Assembly (NCBI GenBank): GCA_014879855.1
Contig: JACSRH010000059.1
Coordinates: 1-35,386, forward strand
Source: Caldilineaceae bacterium
GTDB lineage: Bacteria; Chloroflexota; Anaerolineae; Caldilineales; Caldilineaceae
DNA length: 35,386 bases
Direction of reading: 5' to 3'
The notes under the pieces are model-generated. The model ran no database searches. It saw only the letters and a list, made by a program, of their open reading frames with translations, and was not told the DNA's origin. Every line of letters begins with the position of its first letter. The first letter of the stretch is position 1. The position numbers and the translations under genes are program-made. Below are positions 11,920 to 23,664 of this stretch, in pieces.

Positions 11920-13020
11920 ATGCAGCGCAAACAAGCGTTACTACTCCTTTTGCTCGCGGTCGTTGCCGTCATGCTGGCCGCGTGCGCCATGCCCGTCGCA
12001 CCTGCTACACCTGCTGCGGATGCCTCGGCTCCTGCCTCGGCTGAGACGCCCCTGAAGGTAATTCTTTTTGTCAACGGCGCCCTGGGCGATAAGTCGTTCT
12101 TTGATTCCGCACAGCGTGGCGTGACGCGGGCGGTGGCTGAGCTTGGCATTCAGGCCAAGACGGTTGAGGTCTCATTTGACACTACGCAGTGGGAGGCCGC
12201 GATTGTGGATGTGTTGGCGAATGAGGATTTCGACGTGATGGTGCTTGGCGCCCCCCCTATGGCGGAATATGTCCAGAAGTATGCGCCACAGCATCCTGAT
12301 AAACGCTTTATCTTCTTTGACGCCGCCGTCGATTACGCGGCGTGTGCAGACAATTGCGCCAACGTCTATTCGATCCTCTACAAGCAGAATGAAGGCTCTT
12401 ACCTGGCAGGCGTCTATGCGGCGGCGATGACTACGCAGGAAATCGACGGCATGAATCCGGGCGCGGTCATCGGCGCTGTGGGCGGGCAGGAGATCCCCGT
12501 GATCCTCGACTTCCTGGTTGGCTACGAGCAGGGCGCTAAGGATACAAATCCGGATATCCAGGTGATCCGCCAGTTTGCCAACAGTTGGAACGACCCCGCC
12601 AAGGGCAAGGAACTGGCCAAGGCGCAATACAGCCAGGGCGCCGATATTATCTTTCAAATCGCCGCCGGCACCGGACAAGGCGTCATCGAAGCGGCGGCTG
12701 AAGATGGCAAGTTTGCCATCGGCGTCGACTCTGACCAGGCGCTGATGCTGGAAAGCGCCAACCCAGAGCAGGCCGCGCACATCCTCACGTCGATGCTGAA
12801 AAACGTGGACAATTCGATCTTCCGCGCTATCCAAAAGCATCTCGACGGTAGCCTGCCCTACGGTGCGGTCGAAGCGCTGGGCATTGCTGAGGGCGGCGTC
12901 GGTCTGGCGCGCAACAAGTTCTATGACGCCAACACGCCCGACGCAGTGAAGGCGCTGGTGGAGGCTGCCGAGCAGCAGATCATTGCAGGCGAGATCACAG
13001 TGGCGACCGCGTTCCAATAA
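11920..13020 (+). CDS. BMP-family (PnrA-like) nucleoside-binding lipoprotein
   Basis: 366 residues. Solute-binding component of a BMP-type ABC importer, whose characterised members bind purine nucleosides. The ATG at 11920 follows GGAAGGA; the upstream in-frame ATG at 11824 lies in the structured leader. A signal peptide ends in the lipobox LAAC (Cys22), followed by an Ala/Pro/Thr linker to about 45. Family features are GDKSFFDSAQRG near the start of the mature domain, ARNKFYD near the C-terminus, and Asp residues of the ligand pocket in GVDSDQALM. An unusual short CADNC insert (two Cys) sits after FDAAVDYAA. It heads an operon with the ATPase at 13128 and the permeases at 14731 and 15905. 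The exact ligand cannot be read from sequence; purine nucleosides are the family-based expectation. Confidence 0.93.
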   Translation: MQRKQALLLLLLAVVAVMLAACAMPVAPATPAADASAPASAETPLKVILFVNGALGDKSFFDSAQRGVTRAVAELGIQAKTVEVSFDTTQWEAAIVDVLANEDFDVMVLGAPPMAEYVQKYAPQHPDKRFIFFDAAVDYAACADNCANVYSILYKQNEGSYLAGVYAAAMTTQEIDGMNPGAVIGAVGGQEIPVILDFLVGYEQGAKDTNPDIQVIRQFANSWNDPAKGKELAKAQYSQGADIIFQIAAGTGQGVIEAAAEDGKFAIGVDSDQALMLESANPEQAAHILTSMLKNVDNSIFRAIQKHLDGSLPYGAVEALGIAEGGVGLARNKFYDANTPDAVKALVEAAEQQIIAGEITVATAFQ

Positions 13021-13127
13021 GCATCTACCCAGAAATTCTGCGGCCTATTTTCTCACGGTAAAAGGACATCAAGGGACATCGCAACAATTTCTGAATAAAA
13101 ACTAAATGAAAATTAAGGCGCACGCCC

Positions 13128-14651
13128 ATGCCCGCACGCGTTGCCATGCAGCAGATCAGCAAAATCTATCCCAATGGCGTGGTCGCCAATCATAAGGTGG
13201 ATTTTGCAGTGGAGAAAGGTGAAATTCACGCACTGGTCGGTGAAAACGGCGCGGGCAAAAGCACCTTAATGAAGCTGCTCTATGGGCTGGAGCAGCCGAC
13301 GCATGGTGCGATCTTCCTGGAAGGTCGCCGCGTCGAGATCGCCAATCCGCAGCGCGCCATTCATCTGGGCATCGGCATGGTGCATCAGAACTTCATGCTT
13401 GCACCCTCGTTCACGATTGCGGAAAACGTCGTGCTGGGCAACGAACCACGCAAGGGACGCCTGGTGGATCACAAACGCGCCATTGCCATCACCGCGGCCC
13501 TCAGCGCCAAGTTTGGATTGCAGGTCGACCCCACGGCGCGCATCGAAGCAACGCCCGTCGGAATGCGCCAGCGCGCTGAAATCCTCAAGACGCTTTTCCG
13601 TGGCGCGGACCTGCTGATCCTTGATGAACCGACCGCCGTGCTTACACCACAGGAGACTGACGAGCTTTTTTGGGCGGTGCGCAACCTTGTCGACCAGGGA
13701 AAGACGGTGATTTTTATCACGCATAAGCTGGGTGAGGTCAAGGAAATCGCCGATCGCGTCACTGTGATGCGACATGGCGAGGTGGCCGGGCGCGTCGCCA
13801 CGCGCGAGGTCACCGAAGCCGACCTTGCGCGCATGATGGTGGGGCGCGCGGTCCTGTTGTCATCCTACGCGCGGCCGGCGGTGCGTGGCAAGGTCGTCGC
13901 CGCGGTGCACAACCTGGGTTGCATCGACGAGACGGGCCGGCCGGTGCTGCGCAACGTGACCTTTGCTGTCCACGCCGGCGAAATCCTGGGCGTGGCTGGT
14001 GTAGAGGGAAACGGTCAAAGCGAACTGGTCGAGGTGATGGCCGGCCTGCGCGCCGTTGCTACGGGCGAAATCCGCATCAACGGCAAGGCAGTGCAAGGCG
14101 CCAGCGTGCGCGAGATGCGCGCTAACGGCGTCGCTCACATCCCCGAAGATCGACTGGCCAACGGCGTGGCGCTCGACGCCTCCATCGCCGAGAACCTGGT
14201 GGTGGATCGCTATCATCGCCCGCCGTTTACACGTTACGGTGTGCTTTGGCCGCGTAGCGTGCGCCAACACGCCACCGCGCTGATGCAGCAATTCGACATC
14301 CGCGGCGCGGGCCCTGGCGCCTCCCTGCGTTCGCTCTCCGGCGGCAACCAACAGAAGGTCGTGGCCGCGCGCGAATTCTCCGCGGCGCCAGTGTTGCTCA
14401 TCGCCGCGCAGCCGACGCGCGGCGTAGACATCGGCGCCACTGAATTTGTGCATGGCCAGTTGCTGGCAAAACGCAACGCGGGCGCGGCAGTGCTGCTTGT
14501 CTCCGCCGACCTGAGCGAAGTGCTGCGCCTTGCCGACCGCATCGTAGTGATGGTCAAGGGTGAGATTGCAGGCATTCTGGAGAATGGGCCGCAACTCACA
14601 GAAGAGACGCTTGGCGTCTATATGCTTGGCCGCAACCGGCCTACGCCGTGA
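13128..14651 (+). CDS. BMP-type ABC transporter, double ATP-binding protein (NupO/YufO-like)
   Basis: 507 residues with two fused ABC ATPase modules, as in ribose and nucleoside importers. Module 1 has Walker A GENGAGKST (about 38-46), a degenerate signature (VGMRQRAEIL), Walker B LLILDEPTAVL and switch His THK. Module 2 has a degenerate Walker A (GVEGNGQSE, lacking GKS/T), an intact signature LSGGNQQKV, and AAQPTRGVDIGA where Walker B would be (the usual Glu is Gln). One competent composite site plus one degenerate site is normal for this family. The ATG at 13128 follows AAGG by about 9 nt. It lies 107 nt after the lipoprotein gene and before two permease genes, which together complete the importer. 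Confidence 0.95.
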   Translation: MPARVAMQQISKIYPNGVVANHKVDFAVEKGEIHALVGENGAGKSTLMKLLYGLEQPTHGAIFLEGRRVEIANPQRAIHLGIGMVHQNFMLAPSFTIAENVVLGNEPRKGRLVDHKRAIAITAALSAKFGLQVDPTARIEATPVGMRQRAEILKTLFRGADLLILDEPTAVLTPQETDELFWAVRNLVDQGKTVIFITHKLGEVKEIADRVTVMRHGEVAGRVATREVTEADLARMMVGRAVLLSSYARPAVRGKVVAAVHNLGCIDETGRPVLRNVTFAVHAGEILGVAGVEGNGQSELVEVMAGLRAVATGEIRINGKAVQGASVREMRANGVAHIPEDRLANGVALDASIAENLVVDRYHRPPFTRYGVLWPRSVRQHATALMQQFDIRGAGPGASLRSLSGGNQQKVVAAREFSAAPVLLIAAQPTRGVDIGATEFVHGQLLAKRNAGAAVLLVSADLSEVLRLADRIVVMVKGEIAGILENGPQLTEETLGVYMLGRNRPTP

Positions 14652-14717
14652 GCTGCAAAGAAACAGAGCGATCCGAAGCGACGCCAAGAACGCAAAAAGA
14701 TCGCTTAGAAGAGACGC

Positions 14718-14743
14718 ATGGTTCACATAAATGGTTCACATAA
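14718..14743 (+). repeat. 13-bp tandem duplication of a start site
   Basis: ATGGTTCACATAA is present twice head to tail (14718-14730, 14731-14743). The first ATG has the better spacing to AGAAGAG but, being 13 bp out of phase, opens only an 11-codon frame ending at 14753. The second ATG starts the permease. This may lower or couple permease translation. Confidence 0.7.
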
Positions 14744-15849
14744 AGAATCATAAAGCGCTGATTGAAGCGAGCCGCGCGGTCCTGGTGGTGATGATCGCGC
14801 TTGTGATCGGATTCGTCATCACGGCGCTTGTGAGCAAGGAGCCGGTGCGCGCCTACGCGGCGTTGCTGACCGGGCCGCTGCCCAAGGTTTCCTTTGCACA
14901 TGGGGTTGAAATTACCAACCTCAACCGCTTTGGCAACTGGTTGGAGGAGAGCACGACGCTTATCTTGCTTGGTCTTGCGGTTTCCCTGGTGTTTGGCGCG
15001 CGCCAGTTCAGCCTGGGCGCAGAAGGGCAGTTGTTGCTCGGTGCGCTGGCCGCGGCAGCCGTTGCGGTGAAAATGCCGGCGCCGTTTCCGCTGCATCTGC
15101 TCCTGGCGTTGGGCGCGGCCGGGATCGTGGGCTTTCTGTGGGGGCTGATCCCTGGCCTGCTCAAGGCCTATCTTGCGGTGGACGAGATCGTGTGCACGCT
15201 GATGCTCAACGTGATTGCCCTGCAACTGTTTGACCTGGTGCTTCTGAACTGGCTGCGCGACCCGGGCGCCAGCTTTTTGGGCACCGCGTCGTTTCCTGCC
15301 TCGGTAGTGCCGCCGCTGCTGATCCCCGGCACGCGCGTCTCATGGATGCTGATCGTCATGGTGGCGGCTGTCTTGGGGGTGTGGTTTCTGATGGCGCGCA
15401 CGCCTTTTGGCTATGCCTTGAAAATGGTGGGCGCCAATCGCAAATTTGCCGAATATGGCGGCATCAACGCCAGACGCGTTATTGCCCTCAGCATGGCCGT
15501 CAGCGGCATCCTGGCCGGGCTGGCCGGCGCGCATCTAAGCCTGGGGTTGCTCAAGCGGCTCACGGTCAGCCTGGCGCCTGGGCTGGGCTTCGAGGGCGTT
15601 GTCGTGGCGCTGCTGGCGCGCAACGACCCGCGCGGGGTGTTGGTGACAGGTCTCTTCTACGGCTATCTGCGCACTGGCGCCCAGATCATGGAGCGCTCGT
15701 CGGACGTGACGCGCGAGGTCGTGCTGATCATTCAGGCCGTCATCATCCTGCTCGTCACTGCCGAACGGTTGTTCCCATCATTCCAGCAGTGGCGGCGCAC
15801 GCGCAGCGATGGCGGAGCAATTGCCATCGACCGCGGCCTTGGTGGATGA
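14731..15849 (+). CDS. BMP-type ABC transporter permease 1 (NupP/YufP-like)
   Basis: 372 residues, BPD_transp_2 family (PF02653), an inner-membrane subunit of the nucleoside importer. There are about nine to ten hydrophobic helices. The family-typical loop GANRKFAEYGGINARRVI contacts the ATPase, and GLGFEGVVVALLARNDPRGV is the conserved C-terminal segment. The N-terminal helix precedes a periplasmic stretch with LTGPLPK, as in YufP homologues. The start is the second copy of a duplicated ATGGTTCACATAA. It follows the ATPase gene by 79 nt and is followed by permease 2 after 55 nt, forming the heterodimeric channel. Confidence 0.95.
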   Translation: MVHIKNHKALIEASRAVLVVMIALVIGFVITALVSKEPVRAYAALLTGPLPKVSFAHGVEITNLNRFGNWLEESTTLILLGLAVSLVFGARQFSLGAEGQLLLGALAAAAVAVKMPAPFPLHLLLALGAAGIVGFLWGLIPGLLKAYLAVDEIVCTLMLNVIALQLFDLVLLNWLRDPGASFLGTASFPASVVPPLLIPGTRVSWMLIVMVAAVLGVWFLMARTPFGYALKMVGANRKFAEYGGINARRVIALSMAVSGILAGLAGAHLSLGLLKRLTVSLAPGLGFEGVVVALLARNDPRGVLVTGLFYGYLRTGAQIMERSSDVTREVVLIIQAVIILLVTAERLFPSFQQWRRTRSDGGAIAIDRGLGG

Positions 15850-15904
15850 GACGGATGCAAGCGCATCAGTGCAAAGATAAAGATTGGGACTTTAAGGGCG
15901 TTTG

Positions 15905-17032
15905 ATGTCACTGGAAGTTGTCCTGCAAAGTATCTTTTCCGCCGCGTTCATTGCCACGGTGATCCGCGTCTCCACGCCGCTGATCCTGGCAGGGCTGGGC
16001 GGTCTGTTGTCCGAACTGGGCGGCGTGCTCAATATTGCCCTGGAAGGCGTCATGCTGGCCGCGGCCTTTACCGGCGTGATCGTCAGCGGCCTGGCGCCAC
16101 AATGGCTGCCCGGCGCGCCGGCATGGCTCTATGCCGGGCTGGGCGCGCTGGCCGGCGTGAGCGTCGGCATGGCGATGGGCTGGCTGATCGCTTTTTGCCA
16201 TCTCGAACTCAAGACCGACCTCATCCTGACCGGTCTCGCCATGAACATCTTGGCCGCGGGCGGCACGGTTTTTGTGCTGTTTGCGCTGACAGGCGACAAG
16301 GGCAGCACTGCATCCCTTGCCAGCGCGCGGCTGCCCGCGGTGCAGCTTCCTTTTGTCAACCATGTTTCCTTCATAGGAACGCTGCTCAACGGCGCCAACG
16401 GCGCCGGCTATCACATCATGAGCTACATGGCCTTGCTGCTGGTGCTTGCGATCTGGCTCTTTCTCTACCACATGCCAGCCGGTGCGCATCTGCGCGCCAC
16501 AGGTGAGGCCGCGGACGCGGCCCAGTCCGCGGGCATTGATATTCGCCAGGTGCGTTATCGGGCGCTGGTGGCGAGTAGTTTCTGCGCTGCGCTCGGCGGC
16601 CTCTATTTGAGCATGGGGTATCTGAGCCTCTTCCAGGCCAATATGACGGCCGGGCGTGGCTTTATTGCGCTGGCGGTCGTCTATCTGGGCAATCGCAACC
16701 CGGCCGGCGTCCTGCTCGCCGCGCTGATCTTCGGGGCCGCTTCGGCGCTGGGCGCGCAGGTGGGCACGCTGGCGATCCCGCCGCAACTTGTCGAGATGAT
16801 CCCCCCGGTGGTGACGATTGCGGCGCTGATCCTGTACTCCATCCGCCGCCGCGCCCGCCGCGCCGCGGCGGCCCGCGGCTTCCAGGAGCAGGCCGCGGCA
16901 GGTTGGAGCGCCGATGCAGCTCGGATCACCGATGCAGCTCTAGACGGAGACCCGCAGAGCACCGCGCCGGGGACATCCCCCTCAAAATCTGGTATAGTAG
17001 AAGGGACAAACAAAATCCAGAAAGGAAGATGA
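15905..17032 (+). CDS. BMP-type ABC transporter permease 2 (NupQ/YufQ-like)
   Basis: About 375 residues, BPD_transp_2 family. GGLLSELGGVLNIALEGVML is the signature N-terminus of the second nucleoside permease; RATGEAADAAQSAGIDIR is the coupling loop, and GRGFIALAVVYLGNRNPAGV the late conserved block. The ATG at 15905 is preferred over a TTG one codon earlier. The last 60 or so residues (an Arg/Ala-rich stretch, then a Ser/Pro-rich tail ending KIQKGR) are not part of the permease fold. They overlap a likely promoter for the next gene, so this end may have been extended over a former intergenic region. The stop is one nucleotide before the next ATG. Confidence 0.94.
   Translation: MSLEVVLQSIFSAAFIATVIRVSTPLILAGLGGLLSELGGVLNIALEGVMLAAAFTGVIVSGLAPQWLPGAPAWLYAGLGALAGVSVGMAMGWLIAFCHLELKTDLILTGLAMNILAAGGTVFVLFALTGDKGSTASLASARLPAVQLPFVNHVSFIGTLLNGANGAGYHIMSYMALLLVLAIWLFLYHMPAGAHLRATGEAADAAQSAGIDIRQVRYRALVASSFCAALGGLYLSMGYLSLFQANMTAGRGFIALAVVYLGNRNPAGVLLAALIFGAASALGAQVGTLAIPPQLVEMIPPVVTIAALILYSIRRRARRAAAARGFQEQAAAGWSADAARITDAALDGDPQSTAPGTSPSKSGIVEGTNKIQKGR
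16970..16998 (+). promoter_or_regulatory. Candidate internal promoter for the GH13 gene
   Basis: GGGACA (16970-16975), 17-bp spacer, and an extended -10 TGGTATAGT (hexamer 16993-16998) lie inside the 3' end of permease 2. The start point would be about 30 nt upstream of the GH13 ATG, allowing expression independent of the transporter. Confidence 0.5.
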
Positions 17033-17033
17033 C

Positions 17034-19157
<2,124 letters not shown>

Positions 19158-19192
19158 AAGCTGATGCCATGTGTAAACACTGGCTCATCCGC

Positions 19193-19957
19193 TCAAAATG
19201 CCAACAGGCTGTATCCGCCATCCACCTCGATCGTCTGGCCGACGATCATGCGGGCAGCGTCGCTGCAGAGCCAAGCCGCGACTTCGCCCACATCCGCCGG
19301 CGTAACCAGGCGGCCGGCTGGCGTGTTTGCCTCGGCATAGGCGATCATCTCCTCTTTGCGCGGAAAGAAATCCAGCGCGCCGGTGAGGACCACGCCAGGG
19401 CTGATGCAATTGGCGATGATATTTTCCGGCGCCAGTTCGACGGCCAGGTAGCGCGTCATTGACTCGATGGCCGCTTTGCTGACGCCCACCACGCCATATT
19501 CCGGAAAGACGCGGCGGCTGCCGATGCTGGTCACTGTCAGGATGCGCCCCCATCCCTGCTGGCGCATATAAGGCAAAGCGGCTTGCACGCCCACCAGAAT
19601 GCTGCGTGCGTTGATGTTGACCGTCCACTCCCAGGCTTTCAAATCGATCTCAGTGATAGGCTTGAGCACGCCGCTGGCCGCGTTGCCAACAAAGATATCG
19701 ATGCTGCCCAACACGCTGGCGCTTTCCCTCACTAATGCCTGCATCTCTTCCTCGCGGCCTACATGCGCTTTAACGACGACCGTTTTGACGCCAAATTGTG
19801 CGGCCGCGGCGGCCGTCTGCTCCGCCTCTGCACGATGGCGGAAATAGTTGATGGCGACATGGCAGCCATGCGCGGCCAAGGCCAACGCAATGCCGCGGCC
19901 AATGCCGCGCCCACCGCCGGTGATCACGGCGCATTTCCCTTGTAGATCATGCTTCAT
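19193..19957 (-). CDS. fabL: Enoyl-[acyl-carrier-protein] reductase [NADPH] FabL
   Basis: 254-residue short-chain dehydrogenase fold. It reduces enoyl-ACP with NADPH in the last step of each fatty-acid elongation cycle. The nucleotide motif TGGGRGIGRGIAL is at about 13-25. The active-site pattern is Tyr-x6-Lys (YGVVGVSK), typical of enoyl reductases, rather than Tyr-x3-Lys of ordinary SDRs. Other blocks, NAASGVLKP, WEWTVNINA, TRYLAVELAPENIIAN, NTPAGRLV and GQTIEVDGG, closely follow Bacillus FabL. The ATG at 19957 is chosen because the Rossmann fold begins right after it; the longer frame back to 20200 overlaps the upstream gene. It lies 22 nt downstream of the recombinase-like gene on the same strand, so the two are probably cotranscribed. 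No other fab genes are near. Confidence 0.9.
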   Translation of the reverse strand: MKHDLQGKCAVITGGGRGIGRGIALALAAHGCHVAINYFRHRAEAEQTAAAAAQFGVKTVVVKAHVGREEEMQALVRESASVLGSIDIFVGNAASGVLKPITEIDLKAWEWTVNINARSILVGVQAALPYMRQQGWGRILTVTSIGSRRVFPEYGVVGVSKAAIESMTRYLAVELAPENIIANCISPGVVLTGALDFFPRKEEMIAYAEANTPAGRLVTPADVGEVAAWLCSDAARMIVGQTIEVDGGYSLLAF

Positions 19958-19979
19958 GGCGAAATATTCCGTCAGTGGG

Positions 19980-20969
19980 TCAGCGACCGGCCAGCAAACG
20001 CACCTTCTCGCTGGTTTCGCGCCAGGAGATTTTGCTGAGACCCATCTTCTGGCGTAGCTGCTCTTCAGGCATACCGTTGCGGAAGTCACGCACAGCGCAC
20101 GTCCAGCGCAACGCCTCGAAGCCAACCTGGACATAGCGGATGCCGGCCAGTTCGCCGAGGTCTTCCAGCACGTACTCCAGGTTGCGCGGGGTGCAGTCAA
20201 ACAGCAGGTCTTTTGGGCTGTACTGCGCCAGATACTGTTGCAGTGCAGGCACGATGGTCGCGGTCAGCCCCAGGGAGCGGTTTTTATGGGCATAACGCTC
20301 CTCACGATAACGAACTGTCAACACAGGAGATGAAGGTTGCGCGGTGTCAATATCGTCGATCAAGAGGCGCGCACATTCGGCTTTCTTGATGCCAGTCTGC
20401 ACCAGCAAACTGACCAGCAGGTAGGGGCGCGCGTCGGGGTTCTGCCGGTCGCGGCTGATGTCCTGCGCCTTGAGCAGCAGTGTGCGCACATCGCTATCGC
20501 GCAGAATCGTCGCCAATGGTGTGCGCGCCTGAATCTGCACGAGCGGCTCCGCCGGGTCGGTGCTGATGACGCCGACGCCGTGCAGCCAGCCAAAGAAGAC
20601 TTTCATCGTCGTGATGCGGCGCGCCTGGGTCTTGGCGCTAAAGTCCATTCCGCGCGCCTCCGCCAGCCAGGGCAAAAACTCGTCCAGATTTTGCGTCGAA
20701 ACATGGTAAAGTTTCGTCTCGCGCCCCAAATAGTCTGCTAGAAATTTGAGATCGTTTTGGAACGCTTTGATGGTGTTTTCGCTGAACCCTTTGCGCATCA
20801 TATACTCGTGGAAAGCGGCGACAGCCTCCGCAACGGTGCTGTTGGCGCGCAAGGGCGGCGTCAGATCGGGCGGCGGTTCACCCTTGGCGCCTTCGCGGTC
20901 AGGAATCAATGTTTCCTGCGGCAGGTCCACTTCAAGTTCGTTATGGGATGACACGGGCAATTTCGACAT
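19980..20969 (-). CDS. Tyrosine-recombinase-fold protein with lost catalytic residues
   Basis: 329 residues. An acidic, Pro-rich N-terminus (1-42) is followed by a SAM-like core-binding domain (about 44-140: TVAEAVAAFHEYMMRKGFS, then TTMKVFFGWLHGVGVISTDP) and a catalytic-type domain (about 150-325). Alignment by eye to XerD shows Arg-I replaced by Lys195 (TGIKKAEC for TGLRxSEL), the His of HxLR replaced by Glu285 (EALRWT), the His of GHS replaced by Leu311 (GLS), and the Tyr nucleophile replaced by Ser320. Only Arg288 and perhaps the beta-hairpin Lys229 remain. It therefore should not cut DNA and may act as a DNA-binding or architectural protein. The ATG at 20969 is used because the longer frame runs through a terminator hairpin; its ribosome site is weak. 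fabL follows after 22 nt. Confidence 0.8.
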   Translation of the reverse strand: MSKLPVSSHNELEVDLPQETLIPDREGAKGEPPPDLTPPLRANSTVAEAVAAFHEYMMRKGFSENTIKAFQNDLKFLADYLGRETKLYHVSTQNLDEFLPWLAEARGMDFSAKTQARRITTMKVFFGWLHGVGVISTDPAEPLVQIQARTPLATILRDSDVRTLLLKAQDISRDRQNPDARPYLLVSLLVQTGIKKAECARLLIDDIDTAQPSSPVLTVRYREERYAHKNRSLGLTATIVPALQQYLAQYSPKDLLFDCTPRNLEYVLEDLGELAGIRYVQVGFEALRWTCAVRDFRNGMPEEQLRQKMGLSKISWRETSEKVRLLAGR

Positions 20970-21059
20970 AATCAGCTCGCACGGGTGGCTACACTCATTG
21001 AGTTTCGTATAGGTAGAGAGTATATCGACGCCGCGGGAAGGTGTCAAGCTTCGTCTCCC

Positions 21060-21104
21060 AACAAAACCGGCCCGGACTCTGACAGAGTCCGGGCCGGTTT
21101 TGTT
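21060..21104 (-). terminator. Perfect 21-bp hairpin terminator
   Basis: Arms 21060-21080 and 21084-21104 are exact reverse complements around a 3-nt loop. The outer A/T ends (AACAAAA, TTTTGTT) give a T-rich 3' side on both strands. On the minus strand it ends hppA transcription about 135 nt past the stop and insulates the recombinase-like gene. Confidence 0.9.
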
Positions 21105-21239
21105 AAAATCCTCTGTTGTGAATAACAAGAAACGTCTACAGGCTAAAGCAATTTCAGGTCAGTGAGCAGCGAAAGTCGCTTTTCTCTGCACGCCTCTGCC
21201 TCTCAGCGTCGCTGCGTCAAAGCTGTTTTCGGGTCAGTT

Positions 21240-23324
<2,085 letters not shown>

Positions 23325-23664
23325 GGCAATCCTCCTTCAAATTGAAATAATTTGGGCTGTAAGATATTAATTTTTCATCCCCATTGATGAATAAATACAT
23401 CCGCAACTTCGACGATCCCGCCCAGCCGTGACCCGGCCGGGTTCGTCTATCTCGATTATGCTGTCAATAGGCCGCTGTCGTCCTAGGTTCCCGCAACCAA
23501 TAAATTGTCTGTATGCTTGGTTGCAAAGGACAAATTGAGAGTCCGTGTATTGTAATTTGTGGGTAGAGTTTCGCCAAATGTCAGATGTTCAACTATATCC
23601 TGCATCCATCATGGTACAATGGTAAGCAGAGACGAAGAGAGTGAAGCAAGCGGGGAGGAAGCCG
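23325..23664. other. Divergent intergenic region hppA / cysteine desulfurase
   Basis: 340 nt without a gene. It holds an 8-bp inverted repeat GCAACCAA (23493-23500 with 23517-23524), the palindrome ACCCGGCCGGGT near 23432-23443, an AT-rich stretch next to hppA, and a candidate desulfurase promoter. Either repeat could be an operator or part of a leader; nothing matches a riboswitch or Fe-S regulator site I recognise. Confidence 0.5.
23612..23620 (+). promoter_or_regulatory. Extended -10 promoter of the cysteine desulfurase
   Basis: TGGTACAAT (extended -10, hexamer 23615-23620) lies 45 nt ahead of the ATG at 23665. No good -35 is seen at standard spacing (TTCAAC is 21 bp away). The same TGGTA element occurs in the GH13 promoter. 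Confidence 0.4.

Noticed and set aside
19166..19184. Hairpin GCCA-GTGT/ACAC-TGGC between the convergent GH13 gene and fabL as terminator
   Set aside because: Bulged, very small loop and no T-run on either strand; too weak to call.
19958..20200. N-terminal extension of fabL
   Set aside because: It overlaps the upstream recombinase-like gene in another frame; the Rossmann fold starts right after the ATG at 19957.
20970..21128. N-terminal extension of the recombinase-like protein to an ATG at 21128
   Set aside because: It would translate through the perfect 21-bp terminator stem and has no family similarity.
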